In this document: positions 8,462 to 17,511 of the stretch, one piece after another
Layout: each line of letters begins with the position of its first letter
Numbering within the stretch: the stretch's first letter is position 1
Origin: Sphingobium cyanobacteriorum
GTDB lineage: Bacteria > Pseudomonadota > Alphaproteobacteria > Sphingomonadales > Sphingomonadaceae
Direction: 5' to 3'
Assembly: GCF_030580935.1 (NCBI RefSeq)
Contig: NZ_JAUQOM010000005.1
Coordinates: 124,001-188,000, forward strand
Length of the DNA: 64,000 nt
Notes under the pieces: generated by a model
Told to the model about the DNA's origin: nothing
Database searches by the model: none
What the model saw: the letters and a program-made list of their open reading frames with translations, nothing else
Position numbers and translations under genes: made by a program

Positions 8462-9948
8462 CAGTAGACCATCTCCGTCTCACGCCCGTTGACCGTTACC
8501 TTGCGGGTCGTGTGCAGCTTCCAAAGGGGGGCGGGCAGGCTTGTGCGGAACCGCTCGATCGCGGTGCCGAGACGCTGGGCACCAACCGGATCGCTGCCGG
8601 ACAGATCGCGGGTTTCGGCCGGATCGCGCTTAACGTCATAGAGGTGCGATTGATTCCAGTCGCGCGAGAGCCATAGCTTGCGGTCGCCCTGCCGCGCGGC
8701 ATAAACCGGCTCCTGCCCCCAAACCAACAGCCGATTGGGCTGTGGCCGGCGGGCGGTCGCAACGAGATCGCGACCTTCCAGTTCGCGGGGCAGCGGTTGT
8801 TCGGGATCAGCCGCGCGCAATATCGTGGCGGCGATGTCGAGTGACGACACCGGGCTGGCGCTGATCCCCCGGATTTTCATGCCCGCGGGCCAGGAAAGCA
8901 TGAAGGGAACCCGCGTGCCGCCTTCCAGATAGGTGAACTTGCCGGCGCCGAAGGGATGGTCGGGATTGCAGAAGCCGAAGCGGTGCGGGCACCCGTTGTC
9001 CGAAAGGAAGACGACCATCGTGTCATCTCGCAGGCCTCGCCGTTCCAGCGTGTCGAGGATTTTGCCCACGCCATCGTCCATCGCCGCTATCATCGCGACA
9101 TAGGTGCGGCGCACCGGATCTTTGATGTGCGCAAACCGGTCATACCATGCCCGAGGCACCTGAAGCGGCCAGTGTGGCGCATTGTAGGCGACATAGGCAA
9201 AGAAGGGCCGGCTCCTTTCCGCCGACGCACGGCTGATGAAGTCGACGGCGCGACCGGTGATCTGGTCGGTGAGGTATCCGCTGAAATCGTCCGCCGGGCT
9301 AGCGTCCGGTCCTTCGACCATGGCGTGGTTTCCAGAGCGCGGACCGATGGGATATTTATCTGCCTTCGTCGGCGTCGTCACGATGCCGGGCGTCGCCGGA
9401 TCGACATAGTTGGTTTCGCCCGCGAGGAAGCCGAAAAACTCGTCGAATCCCCGACGTGTCGGGTAGAATTGTGGCTCCGCACCCAGATGCCATTTGCCGA
9501 ACGCCGCCGTGCGATAGCCCCGCAGTCGCAGCCGATCGGCGATCGTCTTCTGATCTACCGGCAGGCCCGCGCCCGGATCGCCCTCGTCATTGATGTTGTA
9601 GGTGAAGCCGAAACGCTGCGGCATCCGGCCGGTCAGCAGCGCGGCGCGACTGACGGCGCAGACCGAAGCCGCGACATAGCCGTCCGAAAACGCGACGCCG
9701 CTGCGGGCGATCCGGTCAATATTGGGCGTCGGCGCATCGCTGCGGCCATAGGTCGAGACATCCGCCCAATCGAGGTCATCGACGAGAATGACGACGATGT
9801 TGGGTTTACCCTTTGCAACCGGAGCGATGGCGCGACCGGAGGATCGGGGGGCTGCAGCGCCTGTCGCGCCGGAACCGGCCAGCCCGAAGGATAAGGCACT
9901 GGTGGCGAGGATCGCGGCGAACAGAAGGCGGCGGGATCGGCGGGGCAT
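8461..9948 (-). CDS. Type I sulfatase with atypical CAVSR motif
   Basis: This 495-residue sulfatase-family protein has a signal peptide (RRLLFAAILATSALSFGLAG), the metal motif NIVVILVDDLDWADV, GKWHLGAEPQFYPTRRGFDEFFGF and FLSDNGCPHRFG. The formylglycine site reads C97-A-V-S-R-A-A-L-L-T-G-R: the usual Pro or Ala two residues after the Cys is Val. The rest of the active site looks normal, so it may still be modified, perhaps less efficiently, or have altered specificity. The ATG at 9948 follows GGGAGG and gives a proper leader; upstream in-frame codons overlap the transporter gene. It is the first sulfatase behind the MFS gene, 25 bp away. Confidence 0.85.
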   Translation of the reverse strand: MPRRSRRLLFAAILATSALSFGLAGSGATGAAAPRSSGRAIAPVAKGKPNIVVILVDDLDWADVSTYGRSDAPTPNIDRIARSGVAFSDGYVAASVCAVSRAALLTGRMPQRFGFTYNINDEGDPGAGLPVDQKTIADRLRLRGYRTAAFGKWHLGAEPQFYPTRRGFDEFFGFLAGETNYVDPATPGIVTTPTKADKYPIGPRSGNHAMVEGPDASPADDFSGYLTDQITGRAVDFISRASAERSRPFFAYVAYNAPHWPLQVPRAWYDRFAHIKDPVRRTYVAMIAAMDDGVGKILDTLERRGLRDDTMVVFLSDNGCPHRFGFCNPDHPFGAGKFTYLEGGTRVPFMLSWPAGMKIRGISASPVSSLDIAATILRAADPEQPLPRELEGRDLVATARRPQPNRLLVWGQEPVYAARQGDRKLWLSRDWNQSHLYDVKRDPAETRDLSGSDPVGAQRLGTAIERFRTSLPAPLWKLHTTRKVTVNGRETEMVY

Positions 9949-9973
9949 GGGGAACCTCCCTGGAAAGGCTGCG

Positions 9974-11299
9974 TCAGGCTGCGGCGGGCGCGATGGCGCG
10001 GCCATAGCCCTTAAGTCCCAGCAGCAGCGCGGCCACCGAAAGGGGTGAAGCAATGGCGCAGACGAGCGTGATCGCGTCGGGAAGCGATTGCGGATCGCCA
10101 TACCAATAGTCGGTGACCAGCGCGATGGCGAATGGCCCACCCGCCGCACCGATCAGGTTCACCATCAGCATGTAGCCGGCCGATACCGACGCGCGCATGC
10201 GGTTGGGGGTGATTTCCTGCAACGCGGCCAAACCGCCGCCGAAATTGAAACCGGCCAAGAAGTTCATCGCGCCGATCAGCGCGAGCGAGAGCGCAGCCGT
10301 CGGCATTTGCGGGAACAGGATAGTCACGGGGATGAGGCAGGTGAACCCGAACAGCGCCGCGTATAGATTGCCACGCGCGATACCGCGCCGTCGCAGCGCC
10401 GTGGCGACAAACCCACCGATCAGCGTGCCGCTGACCCCGCAGACCGCCGTGATGGACCCATAAAGCCCGCCAATCTCCGCCGTCGTCAGGCCGAACTTGC
10501 GCTCAAGGAAGGCGGGAATCCACGCGCCCGTCGCGTTACCGACGAGGATCATCAGCGCAAAGCCGCAACTGATCCCGACATAGGCTTGCCAATGCCGGCC
10601 GACATGGGCGAACAGTTGAGAGAAAGGCGGGCTGGGCTGATGCCCGCCTTCGCCCATGCGCGGGGGTTCGCGTACCAGCAGCATCAGACCCGACAGGATC
10701 AGGCCGGGAATGCCCAGCATCAGGAAGACGAGGTGCCAGCCCTTGACTGCGCCGATCAGCGGCACGGCAACGATGCTGGCGGGCGGCACGACACTGGCAA
10801 GCAGGCCGCCGAGCAGCAGCGCTGCCGCACCCCCAACATAGATACCCATCTGATAGACGCCCATGGCGGCGGGCAGTTTTTCCTTCGGAAAATAATCGGA
10901 AAGAATGGAATAGGCGGCCGGGCTTAGACCGCCTTCGCCCGCGCCCACGCCGATTCGGGCAACGAACAGCATGCCGAAGCCGCGCGCCACACCGCATAGC
11001 GCGGTTGCAAGGCTCCAGATGAAAATCGCGGCAGCGACGATGTTGCGGCGGTTGGCGCGATCCGCGAGGCGCGCCACGGGGATGCCAACCAGCACGTAGA
11101 ACATGGTGAAGCTGAGGCCATAGAGCAGGCTCATGGCCGTATCGCTCACCTGGAGATCGTCCTTGATTGGCTGGACCAGCAGGGCCAAAGCCTGACGATC
11201 AACGAAGGCAAGCGTATTAGCGGCAGCCAGCATGATGGCTGCAAACCATGCCTGTCGCGGTGCGGGCCATGCGTCCTGCCGTGCCGACTCTCCCATCAT
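9974..11299 (-). CDS. Spinster-like MFS transporter
   Basis: This 441-residue integral membrane protein shows about 12 hydrophobic segments and MFS signatures: NTLAFVDRQALALLVQPIKDDL in helix 1, RLADRANRRN between helices 2 and 3, and GVGAGEGGLSPAAYSILSDYF around helix 4-5, typical of the Spinster-like group. Such transporters move small organic anions, lipids or sugars across the inner membrane. Here it heads the sulfatase operon, so uptake of a desulfated monomer or aromatic product is likely. GAGAGGG precedes tandem ATG codons. A TTGACA at 11347-11352 (minus strand) and a LacI-type operator at 11315-11326 lie upstream. Confidence 0.88.
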   Translation of the reverse strand: MMGESARQDAWPAPRQAWFAAIMLAAANTLAFVDRQALALLVQPIKDDLQVSDTAMSLLYGLSFTMFYVLVGIPVARLADRANRRNIVAAAIFIWSLATALCGVARGFGMLFVARIGVGAGEGGLSPAAYSILSDYFPKEKLPAAMGVYQMGIYVGGAAALLLGGLLASVVPPASIVAVPLIGAVKGWHLVFLMLGIPGLILSGLMLLVREPPRMGEGGHQPSPPFSQLFAHVGRHWQAYVGISCGFALMILVGNATGAWIPAFLERKFGLTTAEIGGLYGSITAVCGVSGTLIGGFVATALRRRGIARGNLYAALFGFTCLIPVTILFPQMPTAALSLALIGAMNFLAGFNFGGGLAALQEITPNRMRASVSAGYMLMVNLIGAAGGPFAIALVTDYWYGDPQSLPDAITLVCAIASPLSVAALLLGLKGYGRAIAPAAA

Positions 11300-11314
11300 T
11301 CACCCTCTCGTCTA

Positions 11315-11326
11315 TGTAACGCTACA
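11315..11326 (-). promoter_or_regulatory. LacI-type operator of the sulfatase operon
   Basis: On the minus strand the site reads TGTAGCGTTACA, a near-perfect 12-bp palindrome with the central CG usual for LacI-family operators. It starts 20 bp downstream of a TTGACA -35 element (11347-11352, minus) and ends 15 bp before the MFS gene start. Closely similar sites occur at 11492-11503 and 20841-20852, and a LacI-family gene lies in the same locus. Binding is inferred. Confidence 0.6.
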
Positions 11327-11491
11327 AAAGACCCTGTTGTCGCTCGTGTCAATATATTGCGATGCCAACGCGATCTAAGTGCGGAAAGAAGATGTTTGCG
11401 TCGAATTGAAGATAGGTGTGGCGGAACTGCATCGCTCTCGCCCGGACTGTGAGAACGTTCCAAAGCAGATTGACAAACCTTCACTATCCAA

Positions 11492-11503
11492 TGTAGCGGT
11501 AAA
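11492..11503 (+). promoter_or_regulatory. LacI-type operator of the TonB receptor operon
   Basis: The site TGTAGCGGTAAA begins 16 bp after a perfect TTGACA (11470-11475), so it covers the expected -10 region of the promoter driving the TonB receptor gene. It shares TNTAGCGNTANA with the two other candidate sites in this locus. A repressor bound here would occlude RNA polymerase. Confidence 0.55.
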
Positions 11504-11570
11504 TTCAGATGGCGCAGATACAGGGCGCATCGTCGTACCGACAAAAAGAGTTTCAGGGAGGGGAGCCGGG

Positions 11571-13946
11571 ATGGCCAGCCAGAAATTTACGCAGATATCG
11601 TCCGCTTCGGTCGTCGCGCTCGCTGCGATGCTTATCGCAACACCGGGGCAGGCGCAGGACCAGGCAGCACCGGAAGCAGCGCCGGGCGACATCGTCGTCA
11701 CCGCGCAAAAGCGCGCCGAGCGGCTTCAGGATGTGCCGCTCGCCGTCACGGCTGTTGGCTCGGACACGCTCGAATCGCGTCAGATCAACGACACCAACTC
11801 GCTGGTGCAGGCGGTGCCGTCGCTTTCGTTCCAGCAGGGCGCCAACCCCACCAACACCAGCTTCCGCATTCGCGGCATCGGTACAGCCCTGTTCGGCCAG
11901 GGGGTCGAGCCTTCCGTATCCGTGGTCGTTGACGGCGTCGTTGCGGTCCGCTCCGCGCAGGGATTTTCGGAACTGGCCGATGTCGAGCGCGTCGAAGTGT
12001 TGCGCGGTCCGCAGGGCACGCTGTTCGGCAAGAATGCGTCCGCCGGCGTCATCAGCGTCACGACCGCCCGTCCCTCGCGCGAGTTCGAGGGTAAGGGCGA
12101 CTTCACCATTGCCGAACATAATGAATATCGCGCGCGCGGCACCGTATCGGGTCCGATTTCCGACACGCTGCGCGCCCGCGTGTCGGGCTTCTACAGCGAC
12201 GTGCAGGGCATCACCCGCAATATTACGACCAACAAATGGGTCAACGGCAGCAAGAGCTGGGGCGTGCGCGGCAAGCTCGAATGGGATGCGACCGAAAGCC
12301 TGACCTTCCTGCTGGCAGGCGAATATCGCAAGACGGACGCGGATTGTTGCGCTTCGACGCTGATCCAGATCCGCAACCCCGTGCTCCAGTCGCTCGTCGG
12401 ACCGATCTCCGCCTCGCGCGAGAATCGGCAGATCGCCGACGATGCTGACACCTACGCCAACAGCAAGGCGCAGACCTATTCGCTCCAGGCGGACTGGGAC
12501 CTGGGCAGCGCGACCGTCACCTCGATCAGCGCGTTCCAGAAATATGAGCTGGACGTCAATCAGCCGATCGACCGCATTCCCGCCACTTCGCCCATCTTCC
12601 TCGGCACGCCAGCGTTCGCACCCTATACCTTCTGGAACCAGAATCATGGGCAGGTCGATCTCAAGGCCTGGTCGCAGGAACTGCGCATCGGCAATAACGG
12701 CACGTCGGACCTCAACTATGTCGTTGGCGCCTTCTATATGCACAGCTACATCCTGCGCCCGTTCGACCGTCGCCGTGCGCGCTGCACGGCTGGCGTCGTG
12801 GGGCAGCCGTGCGCGAATGCGAATATCGTCTGGCAATCGTCGGCCAGCCGCATCCGGCTGGTGCAGGACAGCATCGCCGCCTTCGGTCAGGCGGACTATC
12901 GCATCGTCGGCGGCCTGCGCGCGATCGGCGGGATTCGCGTGCAATATGAAAAGGGCACGAACAGCGGCACCCGCATCGCCCCGATCGTTGCCGGCGACGC
13001 CATTTTCCCGGCCAATCCGCCGGTCAGCGGCAGCTTTTCTGCGCATGATATGGCGGTGACCGGCAAGGCTGGCCTGCAATATGAATTCAGCCGCAATGCG
13101 CAGCTCTACGCCAGCTACACGCGCGGCTATAAGGGGCTGGGCTATGAAATGGAGATCAGCGGCGACCTCGCCAACCAGAAGGCCATCCAGCCCGAACATG
13201 TGAACGCCTATGAAATCGGGTTCAAGGGCAGCACCATCGACCGCACCTTCAGCATCTCGGCCGCGTTGTTCCAGGCCGACTATTCTAACCTTCAGGTACA
13301 GACCAACCGGTCCGATCCCGCCACCGGCGTTGTCCAGTTCGTGACCACCAACGCCGGTTCGTCGCGCAGCCGCGGCTTCGAAATCGAAGCGACACTGCGC
13401 CCGTCCGACTCCTTTTCCGTCAATGCCGCCGTGACCTATGCGCAGTCGCGCATCAACATCGACGGCCTTAACTGCCCGATTCAGTTGCAGGCGGCAGCGC
13501 CTGTGCTGACCGGCACGCCGATCAACATCTGCTACCGCACTGCGGCCGGCGCCGCGCCGCTCCAGAATCTGCGCAACCGCGCGCTCCAGGCCAGCCCTGA
13601 CTGGCGTGTCGGCGTGACGCCGCGCTATGACTATGAAGGCGACAGCTTCAACGCCTTCGCGCAGATCAGCGCCAATTTCACCAGCGCACAGAACTTCACG
13701 GCCGAGCTTGATCCGCTGACCGTCCAGCCCGCCTATACGCTGGTCGATGCCACCGTCGGCATCACCACGGCAGACAAGCGCTACGGCGTCTCGCTGTTCG
13801 TGAAGAACCTGTTCGACGAATATTACCTGACCAACATCGGGCACAATTCGATCATGTCGACGACCGCCAACCCGCTGGATCTGGTCGCCAACTACAACAA
13901 GGACAGCAGCCGCTATTTCGGAGCGATCTTCAGCGCCCGCTTCTGA
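11571..13946 (+). CDS. TonB-dependent outer membrane receptor
   Basis: This 791-residue receptor has a signal peptide (SSASVVALAAMLIATPGQAQ), then the sphingomonad-type plug opening DIVVTAQKRAERLQDVPLAVTAV near residue 40, plug motifs LRGPQGTLFGKNASAGVISV near residue 145, and a beta-barrel ending in YFGAIFSARF with terminal Phe. It should import a bulky substrate over the outer membrane using TonB energy. The ATG at 11571 follows a GGGAGGGGAG ribosome binding site. It opens the operon with a GH3 enzyme and the gentisate genes and is divergent from the transporter-sulfatase operon. Receptors of this type with no SusD partner are the usual glycan and aromatic importers in Sphingomonadaceae. 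Confidence 0.92.
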   Translation: MASQKFTQISSASVVALAAMLIATPGQAQDQAAPEAAPGDIVVTAQKRAERLQDVPLAVTAVGSDTLESRQINDTNSLVQAVPSLSFQQGANPTNTSFRIRGIGTALFGQGVEPSVSVVVDGVVAVRSAQGFSELADVERVEVLRGPQGTLFGKNASAGVISVTTARPSREFEGKGDFTIAEHNEYRARGTVSGPISDTLRARVSGFYSDVQGITRNITTNKWVNGSKSWGVRGKLEWDATESLTFLLAGEYRKTDADCCASTLIQIRNPVLQSLVGPISASRENRQIADDADTYANSKAQTYSLQADWDLGSATVTSISAFQKYELDVNQPIDRIPATSPIFLGTPAFAPYTFWNQNHGQVDLKAWSQELRIGNNGTSDLNYVVGAFYMHSYILRPFDRRRARCTAGVVGQPCANANIVWQSSASRIRLVQDSIAAFGQADYRIVGGLRAIGGIRVQYEKGTNSGTRIAPIVAGDAIFPANPPVSGSFSAHDMAVTGKAGLQYEFSRNAQLYASYTRGYKGLGYEMEISGDLANQKAIQPEHVNAYEIGFKGSTIDRTFSISAALFQADYSNLQVQTNRSDPATGVVQFVTTNAGSSRSRGFEIEATLRPSDSFSVNAAVTYAQSRINIDGLNCPIQLQAAAPVLTGTPINICYRTAAGAAPLQNLRNRALQASPDWRVGVTPRYDYEGDSFNAFAQISANFTSAQNFTAELDPLTVQPAYTLVDATVGITTADKRYGVSLFVKNLFDEYYLTNIGHNSIMSTTANPLDLVANYNKDSSRYFGAIFSARF

Positions 13947-13957
13947 TCCTTCCTTGG

Positions 13958-13980
13958 GGCCGGGCGGTTGCCGTCCGGCC
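13958..13980 (+). terminator. Hairpin after the TonB receptor gene, possible attenuating terminator
   Basis: GGCCGGGCGG-TTG-CCGTCCGGCC forms a 10-bp stem with one G-U pair and a 3-nt loop, 12 nt after the receptor stop codon, followed by the pyrimidine stretch TCCTTCTTCC. It has no proper U-run, so partial termination or mRNA end protection is more likely than full stop, which would give the receptor higher expression than the downstream enzymes. Confidence 0.45.
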
Positions 13981-14063
13981 TCCTTCTTCCCCGCATCAAG
14001 GATGACCATGCCCACCTTTCTCCCCTTGATCGCCATGCCGGCGCGCACCGCAGGATGAGCGAC

Positions 14064-15743
14064 ATGACCGAGGCGACGGCCGATCCGCTCCACATCGATG
14101 CGCAGGCGCGTCAGTGGGTGGAGCGGACTCGCGATGCCATGCGCGTCGAGGAGCTGGTGGGGCAGCTTTTCATTTTTTCGACTTCGCAGGACAGCCGCGA
14201 GGAACTGACACCGCTGCTGTCGTTGAAACCCGGTGGGATCAACCGCTTTCCCAGCCCGGATTTGGCGGCGTTCCGCAATGCGACGGTTCATGCAATCGAG
14301 ACGTCTGACGTCCCGCCTATCTTTACCGGCGACATTGAGGGCGGCACGATCAGCTATCCCTTCGCCACCGCCGTGCCCAACATCATGGGTATCGCCGCGT
14401 GCGACGATATCGCCACAACCGAGGCCATCGCGCGTCTGGTAGCGCGCGAAAGCCGGGTACTCGGCTATGACTGGTCCTTTGGACCGGTCGTCGATGTGAA
14501 CCGTGCCTTCCGCAGCGCTATCGTAGGCACGCGATCCTTCGGATCGCAGCCGGAACGCATCATGGCACAGGCAAGCGCCTATGTCCGCGCGCTTCAGGAG
14601 GAGGGGGTTGCCGCCTGCCTTAAGCACTGGCCTGGCGACGGCATCGATGATCGGGACCAGCATCTGGTCACCAGCGTCAATTCGCTGTCGCTTGAAGAGT
14701 GGCACAGTCTGTTCGGGCGAATCTACCGATCGCTGATCGATGAAGGCGTCATGACGGTGATGTCTGCGCACATCGCCTTCCCGGCCTATATTCGTGCCCA
14801 TATGCCGGACGCAGGGCGAGAGGCATTTCAACCCGCCACCGTATCCCGCCTGCTGAACCAGCGGCTGCTGCGCGAGGAACTGGGCTTCCAGGGGCTCATC
14901 GTCTCGGACGCCACAGGCATGGGCGGTCTTACCAGTTGGATGGAACGGTCGGAAACCGTCCCGGCGGTAATCCAGAATGGCTGCGACATGTTCTTGTTCA
15001 GCCGCGCGCCGGAGCGGGATCATGGTTTCATGCTTGAAGGGCTGCGCAAAGGGCTCTTATCCGAAGCGCGACTTTATGAAGCGGTGACGCGCATCCTGAC
15101 GCTCAAAGCCCGCCTTGGCCTGCACGATGTCAATCCGGCGGACCGAATGATGCCGCTCGACGCCATGCGCGATGCGTTACAGACTCCGGCGCATGGCGAA
15201 GTGGCGGTAAAGGCGGCAGGCCAGAGCATCACCCTGGTCAAGGATACGCAAAGCCTGTTGCCGCTCGACCCGGCGCAGCATCGCCGCGTCGTCATCATCG
15301 CGGAGGATGGCTTCAGTTTCTGGGATGGCGCCCTGTCGCGCAGCTACGATCCCTTCCTGGAGGAACTGCGCGCGCGAGGCTTTGAGCCGCGGATACTGGA
15401 CATCGAACAGTGGCCCACGCGGGAGGATACCGATCTCGTCCTGTATCTGGTCGGACAGGAAGCGACACCTAGCGCGTCGCGCATCTTCCTGGATTTTGTC
15501 AAGCTTCACGGGTCGAACCGCAAGGCGATGACGCAATTGCCGCAGGAAATACCCACAGCGCTTCTGTCCTTTGGACAGCCCTATTATCTCTATGATGCGC
15601 CGCATGTCATGACCTGCGTCAATGCTTACAGCGCGATCGAACCCGTACAGCGCGAGACGGTGCGGCGACTGGTTGGCGAAGCGCCGTTTACAGGGGTCAG
15701 CCCGGTTGATCCATTCTGTGGACGAGAGCAACTGCGTTGGTGA
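14064..15743 (+). CDS. GH3 family glycoside hydrolase, NagZ-like
   Basis: This enzyme of about 559 residues belongs to the beta-N-acetylhexosaminidase-like branch of GH3. It has KHWPGDGIDDRDQH at residues 187-200, corresponding to the NagZ loop KHFPGHGxxxxDSH that carries the acid/base His (here His200), and the nucleophile Asp282 in GLIVSDATGMGG. The loop deviates at two positions (H to D, S to Q), so substrate preference may differ from peptidoglycan recycling. There is no signal peptide, which places it in the cytoplasm. The start is uncertain between ATG 14055 and 14064; AGGA lies 9 nt before the latter. It sits between the TonB receptor and gentisate genes, arguing for a catabolic beta-glycosidase or phosphorylase role. 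Confidence 0.82.
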   Translation: MTEATADPLHIDAQARQWVERTRDAMRVEELVGQLFIFSTSQDSREELTPLLSLKPGGINRFPSPDLAAFRNATVHAIETSDVPPIFTGDIEGGTISYPFATAVPNIMGIAACDDIATTEAIARLVARESRVLGYDWSFGPVVDVNRAFRSAIVGTRSFGSQPERIMAQASAYVRALQEEGVAACLKHWPGDGIDDRDQHLVTSVNSLSLEEWHSLFGRIYRSLIDEGVMTVMSAHIAFPAYIRAHMPDAGREAFQPATVSRLLNQRLLREELGFQGLIVSDATGMGGLTSWMERSETVPAVIQNGCDMFLFSRAPERDHGFMLEGLRKGLLSEARLYEAVTRILTLKARLGLHDVNPADRMMPLDAMRDALQTPAHGEVAVKAAGQSITLVKDTQSLLPLDPAQHRRVVIIAEDGFSFWDGALSRSYDPFLEELRARGFEPRILDIEQWPTREDTDLVLYLVGQEATPSASRIFLDFVKLHGSNRKAMTQLPQEIPTALLSFGQPYYLYDAPHVMTCVNAYSAIEPVQRETVRRLVGEAPFTGVSPVDPFCGREQLRW

Positions 15744-15754
15744 AGGAGGACTGC

Positions 15755-16819
15755 ATGACGAGCACCCCTGAAAACCGCGGCAGGAACGACCAGCGCAGCC
15801 AGTTGGAGATGCTTTACGCGCAGATGGCGCCAAAGGGTCTTCTACCGCTGTGGGAAAGCCTGCATGCGCTGGTGCTCGCCGAGCCGAAATCGCCGGCGCA
15901 ACCCTGGCGCTGGGGTTATGCGGAGGTGCGCGAGTATCTAATGCGCGCGGGCGACATCATCAGTGCCCAACAGGCCGAACGTCGCGTGCTCATCATGGAA
16001 AATCCCGGTCTTTCCGGGCAGTCGGCCATCACGCCCAGCCTGTATGCCGGATTGCAACTGATTTTGCCGGGGGAGGTTGCGCCGTGCCACCGCCATACGC
16101 AAAATGCGTTGCGTTTCGTCATGGAAGGAAGCGGGGCGTTTACCGCGCTGGACGGAGAAAAGGCGATCATGCAGCCTTTTGATCTGGTCCTTACGCCTGC
16201 GGGCCAGTGGCACGATCATGGCAATGAGACGGACCAGCCGATGATCTGGCTTGACGGGCTGGACATTCCGACCGTGCGCCTGTTCGACGCAAGCTTTGCC
16301 GAGAGGCTGGATGTGGCGGCGCACCCGGAAACGGTCCCGGCCGGCGATACGCTCGCCCGCTACGGCCATAATATGCGTCCGATGCGGGGCAGCGCCGCGG
16401 ATCGCCGCCCTGCCGGTCGGCCGCTGTTCCACTATCGCTATGCCGACTGGCGACCAGCGCTGGAAGCGATGGCGGGCAGCGCTGACATCGACCCACATCT
16501 TGGCCATGCGCTGGAATTTCTCAATCCCGCCGATGGCGGGCCGATCCTGTCCACCATTTCCGCACATGTCCGCTTGCTGCCCGCCGGCTTCGAGACAAAG
16601 CCTCGTCAATCGACAGACGGCACCGTCTTCGTGGTGGTGGAGGGCGAGGCAAGCCTGCTGCTGGGCGATGAAGAAATACAGCTAGGGCCGCGCGACGTCG
16701 TCGTCATACCCTCCTGGACGCCGCACCGTTTTCTCAGCCGCTCGCAGACCATATTGTTCGGCTATTCCGACAAGGCTTCGCAGATGAAGCTCGACCTCTA
16801 CCGGGAGCACAACCATTGA
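15755..16819 (+). CDS. Gentisate 1,2-dioxygenase (bicupin)
   Basis: This 354-residue bicupin dioxygenase would open gentisate (2,5-dihydroxybenzoate) between C1 and C2 to give maleylpyruvate. The first cupin carries the Fe(II) ligand pattern PCHRHTQNALRFVMEGSG (His112, His114) and GQWHDHGNE (His153/155). A second, degenerate cupin follows near residues 250-340, with LLPAGFETKPRQSTDG and PSWTPHRFLS. AAGGAGG lies 5 nt before the ATG at 15755. Its stop overlaps the next gene by 4 nt. Fumarylpyruvate hydrolase and maleylpyruvate isomerase directly downstream make the gentisate assignment firm; salicylate or 1-hydroxy-2-naphthoate dioxygenase is the alternative within the same family. Confidence 0.88.
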   Translation: MTSTPENRGRNDQRSQLEMLYAQMAPKGLLPLWESLHALVLAEPKSPAQPWRWGYAEVREYLMRAGDIISAQQAERRVLIMENPGLSGQSAITPSLYAGLQLILPGEVAPCHRHTQNALRFVMEGSGAFTALDGEKAIMQPFDLVLTPAGQWHDHGNETDQPMIWLDGLDIPTVRLFDASFAERLDVAAHPETVPAGDTLARYGHNMRPMRGSAADRRPAGRPLFHYRYADWRPALEAMAGSADIDPHLGHALEFLNPADGGPILSTISAHVRLLPAGFETKPRQSTDGTVFVVVEGEASLLLGDEEIQLGPRDVVVIPSWTPHRFLSRSQTILFGYSDKASQMKLDLYREHNH

Positions 16820-17511
16820 CCCTCTTGTTCGACCCTCAGCCTCCCGTCCTGGCGTCCACTAGCGACGGACATGACTATCCGGTTCGCCGCCTGTTCTGCA
16901 TCGGTCGCAACTATGCCGACCATGCCAAGGAAATGGGCGTTGAAGTGGACCGTGAAGCGCCTTTCTACTTCACCAAATGGGCCGAAACGATCATGCCCAG
17001 CGGCCCGATCGCCTACCCGCCGATGACGGGCAATTACCATTATGAAGCCGAACTGGTCGTCGCCATCGGCAAAGGCGGCCGTGACATTCCGGCCGATCAG
17101 GCGACAGCCCATATCTATGGCTATGCGACCGGTCTCGACATGACCCGCCGCGACCTTCAGCTTGAGGCACGCGGCAAGGGTCGGCCCTGGGACGCAGGCA
17201 AGAATGTCGAGCAGTCGTCACCGCTCGGCATTATCCATCCAATCAGCGAAACCGGCGAACTGACGGCCGGCGCAATCTTTCTGACCGTCAATGGCGTGAT
17301 CAGGCAGCAGGCAGACCTGCGCGATCTCATCCATTCGGTTCCTGAGCTTATCGCCTTCCTTTCGCGCGCTTATCGGCTGGAGCCGGGTGATCTCATCTAC
17401 ACCGGCACACCGGCGGGCGTCGGGGCCGTGGTACCGGGCGACGAGATCGTCGTATCGATCGACGGCTTGACCGACATCAAGGTCACCATCGCTCCCGCAG
17501 CACATGACTGA
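16816..17511 (+). CDS. Fumarylpyruvate hydrolase (FAH family)
   Basis: This 231-residue FAH-family hydrolase would split fumarylpyruvate to fumarate and pyruvate, the last step of the gentisate pathway. Family motifs seen are RLFCIGRNYADHAKEMG near residue 25, EAELVVAIGKGG near 75 with the metal-binding Glu, GYATGLDMTRRDLQ near 102, and GDLIYTGTPAGVGAVVPGD near 190. The start is TTG at 16816, overlapping the dioxygenase stop by 4 nt, so translation is coupled. The last 8 nt overlap the isomerase gene. Acylpyruvate hydrolases of other pathways share the fold, but context settles the role. Confidence 0.88.
   Translation: MTLLFDPQPPVLASTSDGHDYPVRRLFCIGRNYADHAKEMGVEVDREAPFYFTKWAETIMPSGPIAYPPMTGNYHYEAELVVAIGKGGRDIPADQATAHIYGYATGLDMTRRDLQLEARGKGRPWDAGKNVEQSSPLGIIHPISETGELTAGAIFLTVNGVIRQQADLRDLIHSVPELIAFLSRAYRLEPGDLIYTGTPAGVGAVVPGDEIVVSIDGLTDIKVTIAPAAHD

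Noticed and set aside
6890..8467. Long plus-strand open frame across the sulfatases
   Set aside because: Antisense to sulfatase coding sequence, Arg/Ala-rich without any family motif; high-GC DNA readily yields such frames.
11553..15023. A 1156-codon open frame on the minus strand
   Set aside because: It is the antisense shadow of the TonB receptor and GH3 genes, which have clear domains, signal peptide and ribosome binding sites; the shadow has none.
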